The position numbers and the translations under genes are program-made. Of a stretch of DNA of 64,000 nucleotides, positions 17,552-25,731 are shown piece by piece. How positions within the stretch are numbered: position 1 is the stretch's first letter; each line of letters opens with the position of its first letter. Below the pieces are notes generated by a model. The model was not told the origin of the DNA, did no database searches, and was given only the letters and a program-made list of their open reading frames with translations. Origin of the DNA: Saccharothrix ecbatanensis (GTDB taxonomy: Bacteria; Actinomycetota; Actinomycetes; Mycobacteriales; Pseudonocardiaceae). Where the stretch lies: positions 4,712,001 to 4,776,000 of the forward strand of contig NZ_JACHMO010000001.1 in the NCBI RefSeq assembly GCF_014205015.1. Direction: 5' to 3'.

Positions 17552-18933
17552 GCATCCTGATCAAGGGCGGCACGGTCGTGAACGCGACCGGCGCCGTGGC
17601 CGCCGACGTGCTGGTGGACGGCGAGAAGATCGTCGCGCTGCTGGCGCCCGGTTTCCCGCTGCAAGCCGACGAGACGATCGACGCCACCGGCAAGTACGTG
17701 ATCCCCGGCGGCATCGACGGGCACACCCACATGGAGATGCCGTTCGGCGGCACGTTCTCCGCGGACAGCTTCGAGACCGGCACGATCGCGGCGGCGTGGG
17801 GCGGCACGACCACGATCATCGACTTCGCCGTGCAGGTGAAGGGCACGTCCTTGCTGTCCACGTTGGACAAGTGGCACGGCAAGGCGGACGGCAACTGCGC
17901 GATCGACTACGGGTTCCACATGATCGTCTCCGACGTGAACGACACGTCGTTGAAGGAGATGGAGTCCTGCGTCGACGCGGGCGTGAACACGTTCAAGATG
18001 TTCATGGCCTACCCCGGGGTCTTCTACGCCACGGACGGCGAGATCCTGCGCGCGATGCAGAAGGCCCGGGAGACCGGCTCCACGATCATGATGCACGCGG
18101 AGAACGGCATCGCGATCGACCAACTGGTGGCGCAGGCGTTGGCCCAGGGCCGCACCGATCCGGTCGAGCACGGTCTGACCAGGCCCGCCGAGCTGGAGGG
18201 CGAGGCCACGTCCCGCGCCATCACGCTGGCCAAGGTGACCGGGTCGCCGCTGTACATCGTGCACCTGTCCGCCGCGCAGGCGTTGGACGCGGTGACGAAG
18301 GCGCGCGACACCGGGCAGAACGTGTTCGCCGAGACGTGCCCGCAGTACCTGTACCTGTCGCTGGAGGACCTGGCGAAGCCGGACTTCGAGGGCTCGAAGT
18401 ACGTCGCCTCTCCCCCGCTGCGACCCAAGGAGCACCAGACCGAGCTGTGGCGCGGCCTGCGCACCAACGACCTGTCGGTGGTGTCGACCGACCACTGCCC
18501 GTTCTGCTTCAAGGACCAGAAGGAGCTGGGGCGCGGGGACTTCTCCAAGATCCCCAACGGGATGCCGGGCGTGGAGCACCGGATCGACCTGCTGCACCAG
18601 GGCGTGGTGAAGGGCGAGATCAGCCTGGAGCGGTGGGTGGAGATCTGCTCCACCACGCCCGCGCGGATGTTCGGCCTGCACCCGCGCAAGGGTGTCGTCA
18701 CGCCCGGCGCGGACGCGGACATCGTGGTGTACGACCCGTCGGCGACGCAGGTCATCTCGGCGGCCACGCACCACATGAACGTGGACTACTCGGCGTACGA
18801 GGGCATGGAGATCACCGGCAAGGTCGACACGGTGCTCTCGCGTGGCCGGGTGGTCGTGGACGCCGGCGGTTTCCACGGTGCGCCTGGGCACGGGAAGTTC
18901 CTGTCCCGCGAGCTGAACCAGTACCTGGTGTAG
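17548..18933 (+). CDS. Dihydropyrimidinase / D-hydantoinase
   Basis: Cyclic amidohydrolase (461 residues) opening dihydrouracil or hydantoins to the N-carbamoyl acid. The binuclear metal site is visible: H59 and H61 in DGHTHME, carboxylated K150 in TFKMFMAYPG, H183, H239 and D315 in STDHCPF. Length is typical. It is translationally coupled to beta-ureidopropionase and supplies its substrate. Confidence 0.95.
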   Translation: MSILIKGGTVVNATGAVAADVLVDGEKIVALLAPGFPLQADETIDATGKYVIPGGIDGHTHMEMPFGGTFSADSFETGTIAAAWGGTTTIIDFAVQVKGTSLLSTLDKWHGKADGNCAIDYGFHMIVSDVNDTSLKEMESCVDAGVNTFKMFMAYPGVFYATDGEILRAMQKARETGSTIMMHAENGIAIDQLVAQALAQGRTDPVEHGLTRPAELEGEATSRAITLAKVTGSPLYIVHLSAAQALDAVTKARDTGQNVFAETCPQYLYLSLEDLAKPDFEGSKYVASPPLRPKEHQTELWRGLRTNDLSVVSTDHCPFCFKDQKELGRGDFSKIPNGMPGVEHRIDLLHQGVVKGEISLERWVEICSTTPARMFGLHPRKGVVTPGADADIVVYDPSATQVISAATHHMNVDYSAYEGMEITGKVDTVLSRGRVVVDAGGFHGAPGHGKFLSRELNQYLV

Positions 18934-18942
18934 GAGGCGCAA

Positions 18943-19935
18943 GTGGACTTCGGTGTGGTGCTCCAGACGGATCCGCCCGCGCGGGACGTCGTGGCCGCGA
19001 TGAAAGCCGCGGAGGACAACGGTTTCCGGTACGGCTGGACGTTCGACTCGGTGGTGCTGTGGCAGGAGCCGTTCGTCATCTACTCGCAGGTGCTGGCCGC
19101 CACCAGTGAGCTGGTGGTCGGCCCGATGGTGACCAACCCGAGCACGCGGGACTGGTCGGTGACGGCGTCGCTGTTCGCGACGTTGAACGACATGTTCGGC
19201 AACCGCACGGTGTGCGGGATCGGGCGTGGCGACTCGGCGCGGCGGGTGATCGGGCAGAAGCCCGCGTCGCTGGCGACCTTGAGCCAGGCCATGACGGTGA
19301 TCAAGGAGTTGGCGGAGGGTCGGGAGGTCGAGCACCACGGCACGCCGGTGCGCATCCCCTGGGTGCGTGACGGCAAGCTGGAGATGTGGATGGCCGCGTA
19401 CGGGCCCAAGGCGTTGCAGCTGGTCGGCGAGCAGGCGGACGGGTTCATCCTGCAAACCGCCGATCCGGACATCGCGAGGTGGACGATCGGGTCGGTGCGC
19501 GAGGCGGCGGTGGCCGCGGGACGTGACCCGGCGGCGATCACGATGTGCGTCGCCGCGCCCGCGTACGTGGGCACGGACCTGCCGCACCAGCGCGACCAGC
19601 TGCGCTGGTTCGGCGGGATGGTCGGCAACCACGTGGCCGACCTGGTCGCGCGGTACGGCGACTCGGGCGTGGTGCCGGCGGCGTTGACGGAGTACATCAA
19701 GGGCCGCGAGGGCTACGACTACGCCCACCACGGCAAGGCGGGCAACCGGTCGACGGACTTCGTGCCGGACGCCATCGTGGACCGGTTCTGCCTGCTCGGC
19801 CCGGCGTCCGCGCACGTGGACCGGTTGCAGGAGCTGCGGGACCTCGGCGTGGACCAGTTCGCGCTGTACCTGATGCACGACGACAAGGACAAGACCCTCG
19901 CGTCCTACGGCAACGAGGTGATCAGCCGGGTGTGA
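18943..19935 (+). CDS. LLM-class F420/flavin-dependent oxidoreductase
   Basis: Luciferase-like TIM-barrel oxidoreductase (330 residues) related to F420-dependent enzymes such as methylenetetrahydromethanopterin reductase. Family features include the N-terminal strand DFGVVLQTDPPA, VVGPMVTNPSTRDWSVTA, GIGRGDSARR and MWMAAYGPKALQLVGE. An AGGAGG just before GTG 18943 and the 9-bp gap make it the last gene of the pyrimidine operon. Its reaction is unknown. It could act on dihydropyrimidines, replacing a PydA/DPYD-type dehydrogenase not seen here. Confidence 0.85.
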   Translation: MDFGVVLQTDPPARDVVAAMKAAEDNGFRYGWTFDSVVLWQEPFVIYSQVLAATSELVVGPMVTNPSTRDWSVTASLFATLNDMFGNRTVCGIGRGDSARRVIGQKPASLATLSQAMTVIKELAEGREVEHHGTPVRIPWVRDGKLEMWMAAYGPKALQLVGEQADGFILQTADPDIARWTIGSVREAAVAAGRDPAAITMCVAAPAYVGTDLPHQRDQLRWFGGMVGNHVADLVARYGDSGVVPAALTEYIKGREGYDYAHHGKAGNRSTDFVPDAIVDRFCLLGPASAHVDRLQELRDLGVDQFALYLMHDDKDKTLASYGNEVISRV

Positions 19936-19972
19936 CCGGCCCTGGCCGCCATCGTCGCCGATCACGTGGTCG

Positions 19973-19997
19973 GGTCGGACCCTTCAGCGGTCCGGCC
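19973..19997 (+). terminator. Candidate terminator of the pyrimidine operon
   Basis: Stem GGTCGGACC / GGTCCGGCC (9 bp, one mismatch) with a 7-base loop, 38 bp after the oxidoreductase stop codon. Confidence 0.45.
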
Positions 19998-20107
19998 CGG
20001 ACCGGGTCGTCACCGGGTGCTCGGGCTCGGGCGATTTGCCTTGATCCGGGGGTGGTGTGCTGGGATGGTGCGCATTTCGTTGAAGATCCACAAGGGGGAG
20101 TTCGACC

Positions 20108-20545
20108 ATGCGCGCAGTGTTGAACGTCGCTGTCCTCGGACTGGTGGCCGGGCTGTTGGCCGGCTGCGGCGGTGACGGGCAGAACGCGACCGGGACGTCG
20201 GCCACGACCACGACCGCTTCGGCGACGCAGGAGCCGACGAAGAAGTCGACCGAGAAGGCGGAGGCCAAGGGCCTGGCCGGGACGTGGAAGCCGATCAACG
20301 AGAGCCCGATCGGCACGCTCACGATCACCGGCACCACCGCGGAGACGACCGGTCAGCTCGCCTGCCCCGGCGCCATCACCGGCGCCGACTCGACCGAGCC
20401 GGTCCTCACCCTCGACTGCACCACCCCGAACGACGACCGCAAGCGCGGGACCTTGGAGCTCAAGCCGGACGGCTCGGCGCTCGTCATCACCTGGGACGGG
20501 CCCTCCTGGGGCGGTGCGATCGACAGCCTGAAGCGAGCGGACTGA
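20108..20545 (+). CDS. Small secreted lipoprotein
   Basis: A 145-residue lipoprotein: signal peptide and lipobox LLAGC with the lipidated cysteine near residue 20, then a Thr/Lys-rich linker (about 28-54) and a compact beta-rich domain starting at LAGTWKPI. The domain has a lipocalin-like GTW start but no firm family. GGGGGAG lies 10 bases before the ATG. Likely anchored on the outer face of the membrane; function unknown. Confidence 0.78.
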   Translation: MRAVLNVAVLGLVAGLLAGCGGDGQNATGTSATTTTASATQEPTKKSTEKAEAKGLAGTWKPINESPIGTLTITGTTAETTGQLACPGAITGADSTEPVLTLDCTTPNDDRKRGTLELKPDGSALVITWDGPSWGGAIDSLKRAD

Positions 20546-20609
20546 CCTCACCGGAGCGGTTCCCGGCCGGCCGCCCGCCGCGCTCGCGCGAATTGTCGGA
20601 CCCCGTTGC

Positions 20610-20615
20610 TAGCGT
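20610..20615 (+). promoter_or_regulatory. -10 element of a likely leaderless promoter
   Basis: TAGCGT is 7 bases before ATG 20623 and no Shine-Dalgarno is visible, as at vapB and pucR. Confidence 0.4.
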
Positions 20616-20622
20616 CGCCCGC

Positions 20623-21162
20623 ATGATTCTTCCGACCGCTGCCGAAGAGGCCCGTTTCTGGGCGCTGCTGGAGAACGCGTGGGCCGGGCTCGGCCCCGAG
20701 CCGAACGGGGTGCGCCGCGCCTTGGCCGGGCGCGACGTGTCCGCGGACGCCTTCGAGGAGGCCACCGAGCTCGAAGAGCACCTCGACCGGGTGCTGGCGA
20801 CGTTGGCCGATGAGTGCGCAGGGCTGTCCGCCGAGGAGTTGATCGCGCTGGACCGGGTGGTCGAGCGCAAGCTGCACGAGATCGACCGGGCCGACGTGCA
20901 CGAGGTCACCGAGGGCTCGGACGACGGTTTCCTGTACGCGCGGGGTTTCATCGTCGCCATGGGGCGGGAGTTCTACGAGGCCGTTTCGCGTGATCCGCGG
21001 GTGGCCATCGGTGACGCCGAGGGCGAGGCCATGTGCTACTTCTTCGCGCGGGTGCACGCGGACCGGTTCGGGGATTACCCGGAGACGGGGTCGGGGATCT
21101 CCCGGGAATCGGGCACGAACCGGGGCGGGTGGGCGGATCTGGAGGTACGGTCGAAGGCGTGA
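20623..21162 (+). CDS. DUF4240-like protein
   Basis: A 179-residue acidic helical protein resembling DUF4240: an N-terminal FWALLENAW segment, a stretch of Glu-rich helices, and a C-terminal GREFYEAVSRDP region followed by FARVHADRFGDYPE. No catalytic motif is evident. The stop overlaps the start of the PH-domain gene (GTGA), so the two are coupled. Function unknown. Confidence 0.7.
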   Translation: MILPTAAEEARFWALLENAWAGLGPEPNGVRRALAGRDVSADAFEEATELEEHLDRVLATLADECAGLSAEELIALDRVVERKLHEIDRADVHEVTEGSDDGFLYARGFIVAMGREFYEAVSRDPRVAIGDAEGEAMCYFFARVHADRFGDYPETGSGISRESGTNRGGWADLEVRSKA

Positions 21163-21533
21163 TCGACTTCGAGAAGCAGTCCGTCTTCAAGCTCGCGCCG
21201 TGCCGTCCCGAGGACATCGCGTCGCAGGTGTCGCCGATCCTGATCCAGGGCGAGCACATCGTGTCGAGCTTCAAGACGGTCCGGGACTTCGTGGTGTTCA
21301 CCAACAAGCGGGTGATCGCGGTGAACGTCCAGGGCATGACCGGCCGCAAGAAGGACTTCACGTCGCTGCCGTACAGCCGGGTGCAGGCGTTCTCCATCGA
21401 GACGGCGGGAACGTTCGACATGGACGCCGAGCTGGACCTGTGGTTCAGCGGCCTGGGTCAGGTGCGGCTGGAGTTCAAGGGCCACGCCGACGTGCGGCTG
21501 CTGGGGCAGATGATCGCGACGTTCATCCTGTAG
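21159..21533 (+). CDS. Bacterial PH-domain (bPH) protein
   Basis: A 124-residue single-domain protein of the bacterial pleckstrin-homology family. The sequence from IDFEKQSVFKL through VVFTNKRVIAVNVQG, KKDFTSLPYSRVQAF and ELDLWFSG closely follows the family pattern. These domains form oligomeric rings and are linked to envelope stress or membrane-associated systems. GTG 21159 overlaps the upstream stop, with GGAGGT at 21141. The 3' end overlaps the convergent SPFH gene by 11 bp. Confidence 0.88.
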   Translation: MIDFEKQSVFKLAPCRPEDIASQVSPILIQGEHIVSSFKTVRDFVVFTNKRVIAVNVQGMTGRKKDFTSLPYSRVQAFSIETAGTFDMDAELDLWFSGLGQVRLEFKGHADVRLLGQMIATFIL

Positions 21534-23112
21534 CCGCCGGCGGGGTCAGTTGCTCGGCGGAGCCGTTGTCACCGCTGGTGAGTTCCGACGGCTCGGGTTC
21601 CGTCCGTGCCGCCGCGACGTTTCTGATCATGGACATGATGTCCCGCGTCTGCGCCATCGGCATGGCCTGGAGCAAGGCCTGCATGACGTTGCCATCCGAA
21701 CCGCCGATGTACTGCGGGACGTTGACCTTCACCCACTGAGTGAGGACGCGCTCCACCGCCACGTGCTCGGGACCGAGCAGCTCGACGAGCATCTTCAGCT
21801 CGACGAAATCCAGCCTGCGACGTTCTTCTTCCACCTTGACCTGCTGCAACGCGGTGTCGTTGAGGACCGCCTCGCTGTCCTTGCGCGCCCGCAGCTCGGC
21901 CAGCCTCGCCTCTTCGAGCTTGACGCTCTCCTGCTGCACGGCGATCTGCCGCCGCATGTCGTTGATCTCCTGCTCGTCGCACTCGAAGTTCTCCAACGTC
22001 GTGGTGATGGCCTCGACGCCCGTGCGGGTCAGGGCCTGGCGCACCTCGCCGGCGAGCTCGTTGCACACCTCGTTGTACCGGGTGATGAACTCCTGGATCC
22101 GGTAGCGGGAGGAGATCCGGCGGAAGTAGGCGTCCACGGTGGCCGCCAGTTCCTTCTTCACGAACTCCTGCACGGAGCTGCGCCCACCCGCCTCGCCCTG
22201 CCCACCGAGGCCGAAGTTGCGCACGATGCCGGGCGCCGCCGTCGCCGGGATACGCACGGTCTGCTTCATGTCCAGCCGGACGGTGTACCCCTGCACGTCC
22301 AGGACGACCTGGCCCAGGGAGATGTCCAGGTTGCTGGTGGTCTTCTTGTCCTTGGTCCACTCCAGGATCAGGACCCGCGTCGGCACTTCCACCACGTGCG
22401 CGAACCACGGGTTGAGCGCGTAGCGACCGCCCTCGTCCAGCGTCTCCCGCTGGACGCCGCGCCATCCTTCGCCGGCGAGGAACACCCACGGCAGTTGGAA
22501 ACTGTGATGGCCCTCGACCGGTGGGCCGACGTCGACCAGGTTCGGCTTGGCCCCGAAGTGGGTGACCACCACCCCGGTCTCGCCGATCTCGATCTCGACC
22601 TCGGCGAGGGCCTGGGCCGTCAGACCCTCGTGCGCCATCGCCTCCGGCGTGTCCACCGTGATCACCTTGAACAGCACCGGGTTGACGTCGTAGAACCCAC
22701 TGGTCAACACCTCCAGCTGGCGGCCCTGCTGACCGCCGTCGCGCAGGAAGCGTTCGCCGTTCTGGAAGTGGTCGCACTCGACATACCGGGCGATCGGGCT
22801 GTCCGCCGGACGTACGTTTCCCGCCTTGGCCACGACGACGCCGATCGTCCCGCTCGGCACGTACGTCTGCGCGACGAGTTCCACCCGGTACAGCAACGGG
22901 ACCAGCCACGTGCGTGTGTTCCCGTGCAGCAGCCGCGCCTGGGGACCGGCCGCGGCGCAGAAGCTCACCCGCGGGTCGTCCTCCGGGCGCCGCGGCCGGG
23001 TGTTGAACACCTTGGTCACCACGCCGACCTGACCGGCGGGCACGGTCCGCACCCCGGCGACGCCGAACCAGCCGCCGGCGGCGACCACCACGATCAGGAT
23101 GACGAATTCCAT
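21523..23112 (-). CDS. SPFH/band-7 domain membrane protein
   Basis: Flotillin/stomatin-type protein (529 residues): one N-terminal membrane helix (2-19), an SPFH domain in two parts (about 20-330), a long Glu/Arg-rich helical region (about 360-430, INDMRRQIAVQQESVKLEEARLAELRARKD) likely to form a coiled coil, and an acidic tail. SPFH proteins organise membrane microdomains. Its start is 1 bp from the stop of the cyclase-fold gene, so the two form an operon. Confidence 0.88.
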   Translation of the reverse strand: MEFVILIVVVAAGGWFGVAGVRTVPAGQVGVVTKVFNTRPRRPEDDPRVSFCAAAGPQARLLHGNTRTWLVPLLYRVELVAQTYVPSGTIGVVVAKAGNVRPADSPIARYVECDHFQNGERFLRDGGQQGRQLEVLTSGFYDVNPVLFKVITVDTPEAMAHEGLTAQALAEVEIEIGETGVVVTHFGAKPNLVDVGPPVEGHHSFQLPWVFLAGEGWRGVQRETLDEGGRYALNPWFAHVVEVPTRVLILEWTKDKKTTSNLDISLGQVVLDVQGYTVRLDMKQTVRIPATAAPGIVRNFGLGGQGEAGGRSSVQEFVKKELAATVDAYFRRISSRYRIQEFITRYNEVCNELAGEVRQALTRTGVEAITTTLENFECDEQEINDMRRQIAVQQESVKLEEARLAELRARKDSEAVLNDTALQQVKVEEERRRLDFVELKMLVELLGPEHVAVERVLTQWVKVNVPQYIGGSDGNVMQALLQAMPMAQTRDIMSMIRNVAAARTEPEPSELTSGDNGSAEQLTPPAATG

Positions 23113-23113
23113 T

Positions 23114-24382
23114 TCACCGCTCCCACTGCTGCAGCCGGACGTGCACGGCCATGACCGTCGGCGACCACTCGTCGTGCCAGCTCGGATAATTTTCCCGCTC
23201 GGGATTGCGCAAGGTCGGGTAGAACGAAGCGTCCGCGCTCGCCCTCCTGACGAATTCCCGGTACAGCGGAATCGTCTCGGTTTTCTCGGCGCGCCACCCC
23301 AGTGCGACCGACAGTTCCCGGAACTCGCGCGGCCCGGTCAGCGTCAACCCGCGGACACGGGCGCGCTGGGCACGGAACCCCCACGCGCCGCCGGAGAACT
23401 CCGACCACGCCAGGTCCAGTTCGGTCAGCAGCGCGTCGGCCAACAGCGGCCCGTCCGATTCGCGCAGCCACCCCTTGCCGTCGCGTCCCACCGCCACGAG
23501 CAGCGTCCGCGTGGTCAGGACGTCCGCGAGGTCGACCTCACCCCGCGCGAGCGCTTCCCGCACTTCACGCATCGCTTGGCGCACCCCGGGACCGAGGTCG
23601 ACCGGTGTCGGCTCGACCGGCTCGACCACCTCCACCGCACCGGCCGCCGACTCCTTGCCGAACGTCAAGCGCTGCGGGCGGGGCTTGGGTGGTCGCCGTT
23701 CGGTGCGCAGCGCGGGCATCACGAAGGGGAAGCCGGGCAGGGGCGACCACGCCGCACTCAGGTCCTGGGGCCGCCCGTCCGGCCGCTCGGCCCGCGGTGC
23801 GGGCGACTCACCGGGCACGAACAGGTAGGCCGTCTCGTGGAACTCCTTGGCCGGCAGGTCCACCCGCACTTGCCGGAACTGCCGTGGTCGCAGCCCGCCG
23901 AGTTCGGGGAGCACGGCCTTGCGGTAGAGGGAGTCCGAGATGATCTGTGCGAGGTTGGCCTCCGGGGCCGCTGCCAGCGCGTCCCGGACCGGCTCGGAGT
24001 CGAGCAGGCGCTGGAGCACGGTCAGGGCCGGCCCGGCGTAGCCGAGCGGACCGGGTCGGGTCACCACGTCGATGTGCATCGCCACCCGCAGCCGGATGCG
24101 CGCCCCCGGGTCGTGGTCGTCGTTGTGGTCGGTGAGCCTGATGTCGAGTTCGGTGATGAACCGCCGCACCACCGCCAGGAGGTCCACGTCGGCGGGCAGC
24201 ACTGCGACCTCGCCGTCCCCTCCAGGGTGCCGCGTCCACAGCTCGCGGCTGAGCCCCGCACTCCACGCGGCCTCGTCGAGCATCCGGTCGAGTCCGGTCT
24301 GGAGCACGACCTGCCGGCGGGCCACCCTGGAGGAGAAGCTCTGGATGTCGACGCCGACGACGAATCGCTCAACAAGTGACAC
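23114..24382 (-). CDS. Class III nucleotidyl cyclase-fold protein with unknown C-terminal domain
   Basis: A 422-residue protein whose first 150 residues follow the class III cyclase homology pattern. Metal-type aspartates are at D12 (VGVDIQSFS) and D56 (GGDGEVAVLP). They are followed by RLRVAMHIDVV and GYAGPALTVLQRLLD, matching the RxGIHxG and GxAVNxAARL blocks, although the usual Asn of the last block is not conserved. Residues 190-422 match nothing I recognise. GTG 24382 has GGGAGG 5 bases upstream. Catalysis is uncertain; it may be a sensor or effector module. Confidence 0.7.
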   Translation of the reverse strand: MSLVERFVVGVDIQSFSSRVARRQVVLQTGLDRMLDEAAWSAGLSRELWTRHPGGDGEVAVLPADVDLLAVVRRFITELDIRLTDHNDDHDPGARIRLRVAMHIDVVTRPGPLGYAGPALTVLQRLLDSEPVRDALAAAPEANLAQIISDSLYRKAVLPELGGLRPRQFRQVRVDLPAKEFHETAYLFVPGESPAPRAERPDGRPQDLSAAWSPLPGFPFVMPALRTERRPPKPRPQRLTFGKESAAGAVEVVEPVEPTPVDLGPGVRQAMREVREALARGEVDLADVLTTRTLLVAVGRDGKGWLRESDGPLLADALLTELDLAWSEFSGGAWGFRAQRARVRGLTLTGPREFRELSVALGWRAEKTETIPLYREFVRRASADASFYPTLRNPERENYPSWHDEWSPTVMAVHVRLQQWER

Positions 24383-24753
24383 GCGGCCTCCCGATGGCGA
24401 GAACAAATTCCGCTGATCGAGCCGGACCGACTCGTCCCCGTAGTAGCGGTATTCCCCACCCAGCGTGCCACACACAATAGTCGGATCCGCAGGTAAGAAT
24501 CCGCAGAAGTGCGGTCGACCCGGTATTCAGGGCAATACGGGCGCACTCGACCTGCGCGTAGCAATCGGATCATCCGCAGAATTGCGGGCACCAATATCCA
24601 TCACGCGTCAATGACATGCATCCGGCCGGGCGCTCCAGCGGAGGGCGAAATACCTGCTCGCGCTCGCCGTCCTGGTCGTCGGCACGATCGTGTTCACCGT
24701 GCGGACCGCCCAAGCCCGAGCCCGAGCCGGCAAGACCCGCCAGACCGGCGGAG
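24383..24753. other. Intergenic region upstream of the cyclase-fold gene
   Basis: Gene-free stretch of 371 bp, AT-richer between about 24460 and 24620 than its surroundings, so it probably holds the promoter of the cyclase-fold/SPFH operon. A short plus-strand hydrophobic frame near 24627-24740 lacks a start codon. No confident regulatory motif seen. Confidence 0.4.
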
Positions 24754-25731
24754 TCACCGCACCGAACGCGTCGTGCCGTCCCATTCGGACAATGCGCCGG
24801 GCAGCACTTCGGCCAGCTGCACCGGGTACACGGTCTCGTCGGTCGACGCCAGCTCCTCCGCCGACCACCACCGGTGCCGGCGGATGGTCTGCCGCTCGAT
24901 GTCGTCGAACCGCGAGGTGTCCACGTCGACCCCGGTCACCCGCGCGGCGAAGAACCACTCGGCCGCCGCGTAGCTCAGGCCGTCGAACGCGAACACCGCG
25001 TGCCGCTTCCACAGCGGACCGACCAGGTCCTCCCGGGCCAGCCGCACGCCGGTCTCCTCGAACAGCTCCCGCACCGCCGCCGTCCGGATGTCCTCCCCCG
25101 GCTCCACCCCGCCGCCGACGGTGAACCAGAACAGCTCGTCCGGCCGGGTCGGGTCGAAGCCCTCGAACATCAGCACCCGGTCCTCGGCGTCCAGCAGCAC
25201 GACCCGCGCCGACACGCGTCGCGTCAACGGGGACGCCTCGGAATCCACCCCGGGCTCGGCGATCTCGAAGTACGACGGCGTGGGCGCGGTGCCCGCGAGC
25301 CGCAGCCACCGCACGGACCTCCGTCGCCTCAACGACAACGTGTCCCGCACCGCGTCGTTGTGCACCCGCCGGGCCAGCACCACCCGCTGCTCGGCGTCCG
25401 ACAACTCGGCCGCCAGCTCGGGTTTGAGCACCGAACGGTCCAGCCCTTCCAGCAACGCAGACAGCCGGTTCTCCGCCGCCTCGCGATCGGCCCGCGGCGA
25501 CCGTTCCGCCCGGTCCGCCGCCGCGCGCAGGTCCGGTTTGCCGCACACCGCCGCCACCGCCCGCGTCACCACCGCACGCCGCGCCAGGGCCGCGTCCAGA
25601 GCCGCCCAGGCCGCGTCCGTGCGCACGTGCAGCCGGTCCAGCCGGTTCGCCGTGCCGAGCGTCCACGGGCCGATCAGCACCGCCAACCCCAACAGCACCA
25701 GGAACGTCATCGCGACGCCGGAACTGGTCAC
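24754..25731 (-). CDS. Membrane-anchored Nudix hydrolase of the PIM operon
   Basis: A 325-residue protein with an N-terminal membrane helix (8-21) followed by a LemA-like helical segment (about 25-135) and a C-terminal Nudix domain. The Nudix box GGGVEPGEDIRTAAVRELFEETG is at 206-228 with REx2EE intact. It corresponds in position to the conserved Nudix gene after pimA in mycobacteria. Substrate unknown. Its GTG overlaps the pimA stop. Confidence 0.88.
   Translation of the reverse strand: MTSSGVAMTFLVLLGLAVLIGPWTLGTANRLDRLHVRTDAAWAALDAALARRAVVTRAVAAVCGKPDLRAAADRAERSPRADREAAENRLSALLEGLDRSVLKPELAAELSDAEQRVVLARRVHNDAVRDTLSLRRRRSVRWLRLAGTAPTPSYFEIAEPGVDSEASPLTRRVSARVVLLDAEDRVLMFEGFDPTRPDELFWFTVGGGVEPGEDIRTAAVRELFEETGVRLAREDLVGPLWKRHAVFAFDGLSYAAAEWFFAARVTGVDVDTSRFDDIERQTIRRHRWWSAEELASTDETVYPVQLAEVLPGALSEWDGTTRSVR

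Noticed and set aside
24627..24740. Plus-strand frame with a hydrophobic stretch resembling a small membrane protein
   Set aside because: No usable start codon after the preceding in-frame stop at 24612, and it runs into the Nudix gene on the other strand.
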